A stretch of DNA of 64,000 bases, from the NCBI GenBank assembly GCA_937871435.1, contig CALMQM010000103.1:92574-156573 (forward strand). The letters run 5' to 3'. Position numbers and translations under genes: made by a program. This document shows, in pieces, positions 1 through 7,196 of this stretch. The notes beneath the pieces are model-generated. The model made no database searches. It was not told where the DNA came from and saw only the letters and a program-made list of their open reading frames with translations. The number at the start of each line of letters is the position of its first letter. Position 1 is the first letter of the stretch. Source of the DNA: an uncultured Bacteroidota bacterium. Its GTDB lineage: Bacteria > Bacteroidota > Bacteroidia > AKYH767-A > 2013-40CM-41-45.

Positions 1-1381
1 TGACTTTACCATGATTCAGTACTTTACTCACAAACATCGGTCGGACCATCCTGCCATTGTTGGCTACAGCATTATAAAACGTGAGCGTTTGCAACGGTGT
101 AAGTTTGGATTCATAACCGATAGAGATCCATGGAAGTGATAGTCCGGACCAGCTTTTATCTGTTACACTCTTGATGAATGGCTGACCTTCTCCCTCAATC
201 TGCAGTCCGAGTTTTTCTGAAAGTCCGAAAGACTTCAGTCTTGAAATGAAAGCTTCAGGATTCTTCAGGTAGCGCTGATAAATAACACGAGAGATCCCAA
301 CGTTGGAAGAACTTTCAAACGCCTGCTGAACAGAAAGCTTTGGAGATTTCGGTGGATGCGCATCTTCCATCTTCTTACCGAAATACACAGAAGTACCGTT
401 GCCAACATTGATGCTGTCGTTGAGATCCACCAGTCCGTCTTCGAATGCTGCCATGAGTGACGCCAGTTTGAAAGTGGAACCGGGCTCGGAAGCTTCGGCA
501 ATCGCGTAATTAAAATTCTCTACATAATCTCCATCCTTGTTTCTTGACAAATTCGCGATGGCTTTGATGGCGCCGGTAGAAACCTCCATCAATACCGCGC
601 ATCCATGATCCGCATTGTGTTCGCGCAGGTGTTGTTCCAGAGAATGTTCCGCGACATCCTGAATATTGATATCCAGAGTTGTCATTAAATCATTCCCGTC
701 GCGTGGTTCTACTTCATCTTTGTCGCGCACCGGCATTTTTACGTTGCCGCTGATTCGTTGCATCAAACGCTGTCCGCCCACACCCTGCAAATCGGAGTTG
801 AAAGAGGCTTCTACTCCTACCGGTTTGATATCGCGAACTGTTCCGATTGTCCGTGAAGCGAGGTGGCCAAATGAAAGCTGACGCATGTTTTTTTCGTCCA
901 CGATCAATCCGCCTTTGTTACGACCCATTCGGAGAATCGGAAATTTTTTGAGCTGTTGTAATTCTGAGAAGCTCACATTTCTCTGCAACAAATAATATCT
1001 GTTGCGTTCAGCTCTTGCTTCTTTTATTTCATGATGATAGTCCTGCCAGGATTTATCTTTAAAAAGCGCAGCCAGTGCCTGCGCGAGTGAATCTACTCCG
1101 GCATTAAAAACTTCGTCAGTAACCGCAGTGGCACGGGTATCGAAACGGATATCATAAATCGGAACAGAAGTGGCAAGCAAGCTTCCGTCATCTGAAAAAA
1201 TATTTCCTCTGGATGCTTCAATTGGCTCGAAAGACAAAGTCATGCTGTCCTGCTTCGCGCGCCATTCGTCTCCCTGAACAAACTGTATTCTCACAATCTG
1301 CACGATGATGGCAAGACCCATCACACAGATCAGCAAAAAGGCGAGGTAAATCCTCCAGAGAATGTCTTTTTTTACTTCCAT
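1..1381 (-). CDS. ftsI: Penicillin-binding protein, FtsI/PBP3 type (3' end cut by window edge)
   Basis: Septal peptidoglycan transpeptidase of the division machinery, anchored in the inner membrane. Translating the minus strand from the ATG at 1381 gives 460 residues with no stop before the window edge. A hydrophobic segment lies at about residues 7-30. A dimerisation-domain signature, RGNIFSDDGSLLA, follows. The active-site S-T-F-K tetrad starts at Ser302 in the context EPGSTFKLASL, and an SSN triad follows about 55 residues later. The KTG motif and C-terminus lie outside the window. It starts 14 bases after ftsL in the order mraZ-rsmH-ftsL-ftsI, which fits FtsI better than an elongation PBP. 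Family assignment is firm; the FtsI role rests on gene order. Confidence 0.93.
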   Translation of the reverse strand, partial: MEVKKDILWRIYLAFLLICVMGLAIIVQIVRIQFVQGDEWRAKQDSMTLSFEPIEASRGNIFSDDGSLLATSVPIYDIRFDTRATAVTDEVFNAGVDSLAQALAALFKDKSWQDYHHEIKEARAERNRYYLLQRNVSFSELQQLKKFPILRMGRNKGGLIVDEKNMRQLSFGHLASRTIGTVRDIKPVGVEASFNSDLQGVGGQRLMQRISGNVKMPVRDKDEVEPRDGNDLMTTLDINIQDVAEHSLEQHLREHNADHGCAVLMEVSTGAIKAIANLSRNKDGDYVENFNYAIAEASEPGSTFKLASLMAAFEDGLVDLNDSINVGNGTSVYFGKKMEDAHPPKSPKLSVQQAFESSSNVGISRVIYQRYLKNPEAFISRLKSFGLSEKLGLQIEGEGQPFIKSVTDKSWSGLSLPWISIGYESKLTPLQTLTFYNAVANNGRMVRPMFVSKVLNHGKV

Positions 1382-1395
1382 GTTCTTCAGCCGGA

Positions 1396-1806
1396 TTACT
1401 TTTTGGTACGGACTGGATCTGTAACTACTATCATTCGCGGAGGTTCTGTCGTTTCCTTGATGTTTTCAGATTCCAGGGCTCCGGCCACCTGTGATTGCCG
1501 GCTGTTATTCATCAACATGGATTTGGTGGAAATATATTCCGCTCTCTTTTCTTTCAATTCTGTTTTGGTGTGATCAATTTCACGAATCACTCTTTCCGCA
1601 TAATAACTGTTGGCGATGTAGCCAATGATGAGCAGTGTGACAAAGAGGATAAAAGGCATCGCATGAACAATCTGGTTCCTGTCAAGAACCCCGAAAACAT
1701 TGACCAGTTTCACCAGACGGCGCGCCGGACGCGATGAACGCTTTTTCGGTTTGGGTGACGGAGCCGGCTCTTCCTGCACTTCGTCCTTGAGTTTGTTTTC
1801 TGCCAT
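1396..1806 (-). CDS. ftsL: FtsL-like division protein
   Basis: Small bitopic protein of 136 residues. It has a basic, proline-rich cytoplasmic N-terminus (residues 1-45), a single membrane segment (about 48-68, ILFVTLLIIGYIANSYY), and then a charged region likely to form a periplasmic coiled coil (about 70-100, ending near RAEYISTKSML). This is the architecture of FtsL, which bridges the division complex to FtsI. Sequence conservation in FtsL is low, so the call leans on topology and on its place between rsmH (3 bases upstream) and ftsI (14 bases downstream). The C-terminal 35 residues look disordered. Confidence 0.85.
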   Translation of the reverse strand: MAENKLKDEVQEEPAPSPKPKKRSSRPARRLVKLVNVFGVLDRNQIVHAMPFILFVTLLIIGYIANSYYAERVIREIDHTKTELKEKRAEYISTKSMLMNNSRQSQVAGALESENIKETTEPPRMIVVTDPVRTKK

Positions 1807-1809
1807 AGA

Positions 1810-2721
1810 CTAAATCCGTTCTGCAATTCTCAGCTTTGCACTTCTCGCCCTCGGATTGCGAGAAATCTCAGCTTCACCGGCCTCCACCGGTTTTTTTGTT
1901 AATGCCCGAAACGGCACTTGTATGTTGTTTCCAAATAAATCTTTCTCAGTCTCTCCTTCGAATTTCCCTCTGGAGATAAAATTTTTAACCAGCCTGTCTT
2001 CTAAAGAATGATAAGACATCACCACCAATCTGCCTTGTTGACCAATCACTTCTGAAGAACGAAGCAGTAACTCCTTCAATGCATTCAACTCATCATTCAC
2101 TTCAATCCGTATTGCCTGAAACACTTTCGCGTAATACTGCGATTCGTGTTGTTTATCTACGCAGGAAGAAATTCTCTCTTTGAAATCATCTATCTCTTCA
2201 ATCTTCCTTTCTTTTCTTATCTCCGCTATTTTTCTTGCCAGACTGCGTGCATTTCTCACTTCACCAAATTCCGACAGCAACCGAAGCAATTCTGATTCGG
2301 GATATTCATTCAGCACTTTTGCGGCTGTCAGATCAGACTTTCTGTTCATGCGCATATCCAGTGGCGCATTGAAGCGGATAGAAAATCCTTTTTCCGCTTC
2401 ATCGATCTGATAGCTTGAAATCCCGAGATCTGCAAGCAATCCATTCACCGGCAGCGCATCGAAATAGCGCAGAAAGTGACGGATGTAGCGATAGTTGTGT
2501 CGCACCAGCGTAAATCGCTTATCAGCTATCGCGTTTTTCTGCGCATCCTCGTCCTGATCAAAAGCGATGAGCCTTCCTTTAGGTCCGAGTCGTTTCAGAA
2601 TTTCCCGGCTATGACCACCGCCACCGAAAGTGACATCGACATAAATTCCGTCAGGCACAATCCGGAGCGCATCCACACATTCCTGTAAGAGCACGGGATC
2701 ATGATACGTCGTCATCGTCAC
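1810..2721 (-). CDS. rsmH: 16S rRNA m4C1402 methyltransferase RsmH (MraW)
   Basis: S-adenosylmethionine-dependent N4-methylation of C1402 in 16S rRNA. The 303 residues are a normal length. The N-terminus HDPVLLQECVDAL, the SAM-binding loop DVTFGGGGHS (about residues 29-38), LIAFDQDEDA, LLADLGISSYQ and the late VMSYHSLEDRLVK block are diagnostic of the MraW family. Its start overlaps the mraZ stop by about 23 bases, so the two are probably translationally coupled. A second ATG two codons in (2715) is equally possible. ftsL follows after 3 bases. Confidence 0.97.
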   Translation of the reverse strand: MTMTTYHDPVLLQECVDALRIVPDGIYVDVTFGGGGHSREILKRLGPKGRLIAFDQDEDAQKNAIADKRFTLVRHNYRYIRHFLRYFDALPVNGLLADLGISSYQIDEAEKGFSIRFNAPLDMRMNRKSDLTAAKVLNEYPESELLRLLSEFGEVRNARSLARKIAEIRKERKIEEIDDFKERISSCVDKQHESQYYAKVFQAIRIEVNDELNALKELLLRSSEVIGQQGRLVVMSYHSLEDRLVKNFISRGKFEGETEKDLFGNNIQVPFRALTKKPVEAGEAEISRNPRARSAKLRIAERI

Positions 2722-3169
2722 GTTGCTTCTTACCCATCACATCCTCCGCCAACTGCGCGAAGTCTGATGATTCATCCTTCATCATTCTTTCGTATTCGGC
2801 CTGCGACCAGATTTCAATCCGGTTCCCATATGCAAAGAGCACAATGTCTTTTTCAATACCGGCAAAATCAGCGAGTGTCTTTGGCAACAACAAACGGTTG
2901 GTTGCATCGAGCTCTATCTCTGTTGCTCCCCGGTTGAACTTCCTGATGAACTCACGATTCTTCCGCACGTACAGGTTCAACTCATTCACTTCTTCACTGA
3001 TCTTCTCCCACACCTTCTTGGTATAAATAATCAGGTGCTTTTCAATTCCGCGATGCACAACGAAATGCTTTTGCTCTTTCGCCGGGATTTGCTTCTTCAA
3101 AGCAACCGGCAACAGAAAACGCCCTTTCGCATCAATCGTACATGGAAACTCTCCGATATACCCCGCCAT
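2699..3169 (-). CDS. mraZ: Transcriptional regulator / cell-division protein MraZ
   Basis: DNA-binding AbrB/SpoVT-fold protein that usually represses its own dcw operon. The two internal repeats each carry the MraZ signature: DAKGRFLLP near the N-terminus and DATNRLLLP in the second half. I place the start at the ATG at 3169 (MAGYIGEF), giving 156 residues, close to the family norm. An upstream in-frame GTG at 3232 would add 21 residues, but that stretch is the operator repeat, so it is rejected. mraZ is first in the mraZ-rsmH-ftsL-ftsI operon. Confidence 0.95.
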   Translation of the reverse strand: MAGYIGEFPCTIDAKGRFLLPVALKKQIPAKEQKHFVVHRGIEKHLIIYTKKVWEKISEEVNELNLYVRKNREFIRKFNRGATEIELDATNRLLLPKTLADFAGIEKDIVLFAYGNRIEIWSQAEYERMMKDESSDFAQLAEDVMGKKQRDDDDVS

Positions 3170-3206
3170 CGCTGAATTTTTGGATGCGCTAATGTAGAAA
3201 ATAAAT

Positions 3207-3234
3207 TCCCACTTTCTACCACTTTCTACCACTT
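3207..3234 (-). promoter_or_regulatory. MraZ operator: three GTGG repeats at 10-base spacing
   Basis: Read on the minus strand, GTGG occurs three times with a spacing of exactly 10 bases (plus-strand CCAC at 3209-3212, 3219-3222 and 3229-3232), twice as the full unit GTGGTAGAAA. It lies 38-65 bases upstream of the mraZ ATG. Helically phased TGG/GTGG repeats in front of mraZ are the known MraZ recognition pattern, so autoregulation is inferred. Confidence 0.75.
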
Positions 3235-3545
3235 TGTTGAAAACTTTCTGAACCCCGCTACTGGCAAGGCTTTCAGAGGGTGCGAAGGAGTCATTTCCAA
3301 AAAAATTGGACCGTAAAATGGCCTACAACCAGGAAATTTTTACCTGCCGTGGGAGTTTGTGGAAGTGCCGGAAAGAGGTGAAAAGCCTCACATCAACAGC
3401 TATTTAGATGAAGATGGATGCAACATTTTTTGTTTTCTGAGATTCTTCTTTGAAGATGATCAGAGAAACTGACATCTGCGAGTCGAACATTCATCCGGAA
3501 CTTCACATTTTTCTTTTTTTCTCTACATTTGGAAAAACAATTCTT
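3233..3545. other. Divergent intergenic region, mraZ / hydrolase
   Basis: About 310 bases without a convincing gene. It holds the outer edge of the MraZ operator, a second pair of GTGG words 10 bases apart on the plus strand (3349-3362), and a TAnnTTTG box (3524-3531) for the rightward gene. An open frame on the plus strand begins upstream at 3450 but looks like leader sequence rather than protein. Confidence 0.5.
3524..3531 (+). promoter_or_regulatory. Bacteroidota -7 box TACATTTG
   Basis: Matches TAnnTTTG exactly and ends 14 bases before the hydrolase ATG at 3546, implying a leader of about 10 bases. No clear TTG was seen at -33. Confidence 0.45.
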
Positions 3546-4319
3546 ATGCGTTACGAAATCAAACGCGAAAACAATTTCCAATACATCGAAGAAGGAAATG
3601 GCCCGCCATTAATCCTCCTCCATGGATTGTTCGGCGCACTCAGCAATTGGAAAGATGTCGTAGAGAAATTTTCGAAAGAGTATACAGTGGTTATCCCACT
3701 TATGCCCATCTACACTCTTCCCGTATTGAACACCAACGTGAAGGCTCTTGCTGATTTTGTCCACGATTTCATTTCCTGGAAACAATACAAAAACCCAATC
3801 CTCATTGGCAATTCTCTGGGAGGACATGTGACACTCGTCTATGTAAAGAAACATCCGGATACCATTTCTGCCATGGTACTTACCGGTAGCTCCGGCTTGT
3901 ATGAAAATGCAATGGGCGGAACTTTTCCAAAGAGAGAGGATTACAATTTCATTAAATCAAAAGTTGAATATACTTTCTACGATCCCAATACTGCTACCAA
4001 AGAACTGGTGGATGAAGTGTTTGGCATTGTGAACGACAAAGGAAAACTGATCCGGATTCTGAGTCTTGCAAAATCCGCGATTCGCCACAATATGAGCGAA
4101 GACCTGAAGGATATGACCATGCCTGTATGTCTGATTTGGGGTAAACAGGATACCATCACACCACCGGATGTCGCGGAAGAATTTCACCGCTTACTTCCGA
4201 AAAGTGATTTATTCTGGATCGATCAATGCGGCCACGCTCCCATGATGGAACAAGCTGAACAATTCAACACTATCCTTCATGCCTGGCTGAAAAAATTACC
4301 TCCGGCAAAGAATTCCTGA
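3546..4319 (+). CDS. Alpha/beta-fold hydrolase
   Basis: Soluble serine hydrolase of 257 residues with no signal peptide. The catalytic triad is readable: Ser90 in the nucleophile elbow GNSLGG, Asp212 in WGKQDTITPP, and His240 in DQCGHAPMMEQ. The oxyanion-hole loop is LLHGLFGALSNW. The lid pattern is like that of meta-cleavage-product hydrolases and related esterases, but the substrate cannot be predicted. The start is the ATG at 3546, just after the -7 box; an in-frame ATG at 3450 would add 32 unlikely residues. ysxC follows after 29 bases in the same direction and is probably co-transcribed. Confidence 0.9.
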   Translation: MRYEIKRENNFQYIEEGNGPPLILLHGLFGALSNWKDVVEKFSKEYTVVIPLMPIYTLPVLNTNVKALADFVHDFISWKQYKNPILIGNSLGGHVTLVYVKKHPDTISAMVLTGSSGLYENAMGGTFPKREDYNFIKSKVEYTFYDPNTATKELVDEVFGIVNDKGKLIRILSLAKSAIRHNMSEDLKDMTMPVCLIWGKQDTITPPDVAEEFHRLLPKSDLFWIDQCGHAPMMEQAEQFNTILHAWLKKLPPAKNS

Positions 4320-4348
4320 TCTTTTCTCCCATTTCTCAGACCATCCCG

Positions 4349-4957
4349 ATGACTATTCGTGAAGCACGTTTTATTGCCAGTCAGACTACCTACACAAAAT
4401 GTCCGGAACCTGTGCTTCCTGAATATGCTTTCATTGGGAGATCCAATGTTGGAAAATCCTCATTGATTAACATGCTCGTCGGACGAAAAGGTCTGGCCAA
4501 AACATCTGGTACACCGGGGAAGACACAACTTATCAATCATTTTATTATTAATGAAAGCTGGTATCTGGTAGACTTGCCCGGATATGGATTTGCGCGTGTC
4601 GCGAAATCAGCGAAGGCCACATGGGATACCATGATTCGCGAATACCTGAATAAACGCAGCAACCTGATGACGGTTTTTATTCTGGTAGACATCCGGCTGG
4701 AACCGCAAAAAATTGATCTCGCGTTTATCCAATGGGTAGGAGAAAATAATATTCCTCTCGCTATTGTCTTTACCAAGGCGGATAAATTGTCCAAGCAACA
4801 GATTATGTATTCTGTTGAAGGATATAAAAAGGAATTAAAAAAAACCTGGGAAGAATTGCCGCTTCTTTTTATCACTTCTTCAGAAAAAAAAGAAGGCCGC
4901 GAAGAATTGCTTGATTACCTTGAAGCAACGAATTCGGTTTTTGTTAAACCTTCCTGA
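4349..4957 (+). CDS. ysxC: Ribosome biogenesis GTP-binding protein YsxC/EngB
   Basis: Essential GTPase of the TrmE-Era-EngA-YihA group, needed for late 50S assembly. The 202 residues show the G-motifs in order: G1 GRSNVGKSS (about 29-37), G2 region KTSGTPGKTQ, G3 DLPGYGFA, G4 TKADKLSK and G5 TSSEKKEG. The length is typical. It is 29 bases downstream of the hydrolase gene and converges on gldC, whose stop lies 23 bases away. Confidence 0.97.
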   Translation: MTIREARFIASQTTYTKCPEPVLPEYAFIGRSNVGKSSLINMLVGRKGLAKTSGTPGKTQLINHFIINESWYLVDLPGYGFARVAKSAKATWDTMIREYLNKRSNLMTVFILVDIRLEPQKIDLAFIQWVGENNIPLAIVFTKADKLSKQQIMYSVEGYKKELKKTWEELPLLFITSSEKKEGREELLDYLEATNSVFVKPS

Positions 4958-4980
4958 TTCGCCATTTCATTCCTCACAAT

Positions 4981-5316
4981 TTATTTCCCCGCGGATTTAG
5001 CAATCTTTTTTCCAAATGAATCAGCGAACTGCCTGATTTCAGCTGCCAGTTCCGCATCATTGGTAGAGCGCAGATAAGTATCTGCCATCGTTGCAAAATT
5101 TTCGTAAAAGAATCTTTTCATATCATCAACCAACATATCCTTCGTCCACAAATCAATACGCAACGTTGTATTATCCTTCGGATCCCAGATAGAAACCATG
5201 GTCGCTTTCGCCGGCTTCCTGCCTTCCACTCCGCTGTCAGAAGCCTCCCATTCCAATCGAGCCGGAATTTTGTCTTCATCCAGGGTTACAATAAATCTTA
5301 TCTCTGATGTTTTCAT
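4981..5316 (-). CDS. gldC: Gliding motility protein GldC
   Basis: Small cytoplasmic protein of 111 residues. The N-terminus MKTSEIRFIVTLDEDKIPARLEW and the internal TLRIDLWTKDMLVDDMKRFF match the GldC family of Bacteroidota. GldC supports gliding in Flavobacterium, but its biochemical role is not known. It follows gldB by 31 bases, the conserved gldB-gldC pair. It is often kept in non-gliding Bacteroidota, so it does not prove motility here. Confidence 0.9.
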   Translation of the reverse strand: MKTSEIRFIVTLDEDKIPARLEWEASDSGVEGRKPAKATMVSIWDPKDNTTLRIDLWTKDMLVDDMKRFFYENFATMADTYLRSTNDAELAAEIRQFADSFGKKIAKSAGK

Positions 5317-5347
5317 AATTCGTTGTACGTTTTAATCAGACAAAATT

Positions 5348-6388
5348 TTATTTTGCCGGTTTGTATTTAGATTCCTGAAAAATTTTCTGCAAATCTTTTT
5401 CTTCCATCAATTGCGACAATGAAATATCCGGATGATTCTCTGCATATGAGCGGATGATATTCCAGCCAATAAACTGTCCGATATTTCCCGGAGATTCCTT
5501 TGGAAAACCATTTGTAGTAGGTCCGTCATTTACATACTTCATCAGCAAATTCGGATCAGTAGTAAATAACAACTGTTGATCTACAAAGAATGACCATATT
5601 TTGGATTCATTTTCCCTGCACCAGGATAGTTGTGCAGAAGAGTATCCTATTTTCAGTGTGTCCGGTGCATCCGGAAATAGTTTTGATAAGGCATAAATAA
5701 TCCTGCCCTGAGAAATCATAGACTCAAGCATCTTGTATTGTCCGTCATCAGAAAGAAAATCACTCTGCAACCATCCTCTCAACGCATCGATCACCACATA
5801 TTCCTTTGTCATTTTGTTACGCAAATATTGAGGCAATGGAGGTTCAATGGTTGAGTAATATCTGTATGACGGACCGAGATACATATCCAATCCGATTCCA
5901 AGATGAGTAGAGTCTGCAACCACCGGATAAGAAAAACCCGAAAGCATTGTTACAATTTGCGGAACTGTCCTTGAAGGAAAATAATAGTGGTAATATTTAA
6001 ATGCTTCTGTCAACTGCTGTTTCGTTAATTCGTCGCTTCCAAATTCTTTTTCCATGTCCCTGTATACAGCCAATAAGTTGGTATCAGACACAAACTGCCT
6101 GAATCGATTCTGCATTAAGACTGAATCAGGGGAACCAAGACTTGTGATTTGAAAAGTGAACAAATCAAAAAAATCTCCATACTTCTCCTTGAGCTGAGTA
6201 AGGGAAGATCCCATGCGGCTTGTATCACATGCGAACAAATCCTTTTCAAACCTGCGAAAATCAAGTTTGACATCCACAGCGGATACATCCGGCTTCTGTG
6301 AGTTGTTTGTGCATGAAGTAATCAACAAACAATTGTATATAAAGGCAAAAAGGATAAGCGATCGAAACCGGTTATTTTTCATTAACAT
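5348..6388 (-). CDS. gldB: Gliding motility lipoprotein GldB
   Basis: Lipoprotein of 346 residues. The signal peptide ends in the lipobox LITSC with the lipidated Cys26, and the mature part opens with a KLDFRRFEKDLF block typical of GldB. The body resembles GldB throughout (for example the GIGLDMYLGPSY segment). GldB is required for gliding in F. johnsoniae; its mechanism is unknown. It diverges from a barrel gene at 6459 and stands before gldC. The ATG at 6382, two codons in, is an alternative start. Confidence 0.9.
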   Translation of the reverse strand: MLMKNNRFRSLILFAFIYNCLLITSCTNNSQKPDVSAVDVKLDFRRFEKDLFACDTSRMGSSLTQLKEKYGDFFDLFTFQITSLGSPDSVLMQNRFRQFVSDTNLLAVYRDMEKEFGSDELTKQQLTEAFKYYHYYFPSRTVPQIVTMLSGFSYPVVADSTHLGIGLDMYLGPSYRYYSTIEPPLPQYLRNKMTKEYVVIDALRGWLQSDFLSDDGQYKMLESMISQGRIIYALSKLFPDAPDTLKIGYSSAQLSWCRENESKIWSFFVDQQLLFTTDPNLLMKYVNDGPTTNGFPKESPGNIGQFIGWNIIRSYAENHPDISLSQLMEEKDLQKIFQESKYKPAK

Positions 6389-6458
6389 TGCATCTGGTTC
6401 GGGGTCAAAAATACCGAATTGACAGGCTCAGAATCACATTCACAAAAAAATTCTACAT

Positions 6459-7142
6459 ATGAGAAAAATTATTTTCCTCAGCTTAATGCTGATCAGCTCA
6501 TTCCCGATGCTGGCACAGGACGAAACAAATTTTCATTTTGGTCTGAAAGCCGCGCCATCCTTTGCCTGGCTTAGAACAGATTCAAAAGTTGCTTCTGCAG
6601 ATGGTTCCAAATTCGGCTTTAGCTACGGTTTAATGACTGAGTTCAATTTCACTAAACGTTACGCATTTGCCACCGGTATCGATGTCACTTACCGGGGTGG
6701 AAAACTGAAAAGTATTTATACAGTTCCAAATTCTTTAGGAACTGATTCCATTACCACTATTGAACAGGCAATTACACTTCAATACATCGAAATTCCGCTG
6801 ACTTTAAAACTCAAAACTAACGAGATCGGATACCTGACTTATTTTCTTCAGGTTGGAGTAGCACCGGGAATCAATATTCGTTCGCGTGCCGACAATAAAT
6901 TTACATCACAAAGTAATGGAAATACCGTAGCCTCTTCCGAAGACAAAGTTGACATCAAAGATGACATCAACTCATTTAACCTGTCCATGATCATCGGAGG
7001 TGGTGTAGAATATACACTGAGCGGTTCCACTACTTTATTACTCGGAGTGCAGTTTAACAATGGATTTCTGGACGTTGAAGACAGTAACGACCTGAAAGTA
7101 AACAGCAACTACCTGGCTCTTACCGTAGGAATATTATTCTAA
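6459..7142 (+). CDS. Outer-membrane beta-barrel protein (porin-like, PorT-type family)
   Basis: 227 residues with a signal peptide (cleavage after about residue 19, MLAQ). The rest is beta-rich: FHFGLKAAPSFAW, FGFSYGLMTEF, YIEIPLTLKLK and a C-terminal LALTVGILF with terminal Phe, the usual outer-membrane barrel ending. An eight-strand barrel of the outer-membrane beta-barrel family common in Bacteroidota fits. Resemblance to PorT is at fold level only, and I do not claim a T9SS role. An intrinsic terminator follows 20 bases after the stop. Confidence 0.8.
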   Translation: MRKIIFLSLMLISSFPMLAQDETNFHFGLKAAPSFAWLRTDSKVASADGSKFGFSYGLMTEFNFTKRYAFATGIDVTYRGGKLKSIYTVPNSLGTDSITTIEQAITLQYIEIPLTLKLKTNEIGYLTYFLQVGVAPGINIRSRADNKFTSQSNGNTVASSEDKVDIKDDINSFNLSMIIGGGVEYTLSGSTTLLLGVQFNNGFLDVEDSNDLKVNSNYLALTVGILF

Positions 7143-7153
7143 ATAAGGTTTAT

Positions 7154-7161
7154 TACCTTTG
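7154..7161 (+). promoter_or_regulatory. -7 box TACCTTTG in front of nadE
   Basis: An exact TAnnTTTG match that abuts the terminator hairpin starting at 7162. Transcription would begin near 7166, inside the hairpin, leaving a leader of about 30 bases before the nadE ATG at 7197. No obvious TTG at -33. Confidence 0.45.
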
Positions 7162-7196
7162 TCCCGGCCGATGAAGATTCGGTCGGGATTTTTTTT
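7162..7196 (+). terminator. Intrinsic terminator ending at the nadE start codon
   Basis: Ten-base stem (7162-7171 with 7179-7188, one G-T pair), seven-base loop, then eight T's to 7196. It ends the barrel gene. The nadE ATG starts at the very next base. Confidence 0.85.

Noticed and set aside
3170-3232. Longer mraZ start at the GTG at 3232
   Set aside because: The added codons are the operator repeats; the ATG at 3169 gives a normal-length MraZ.
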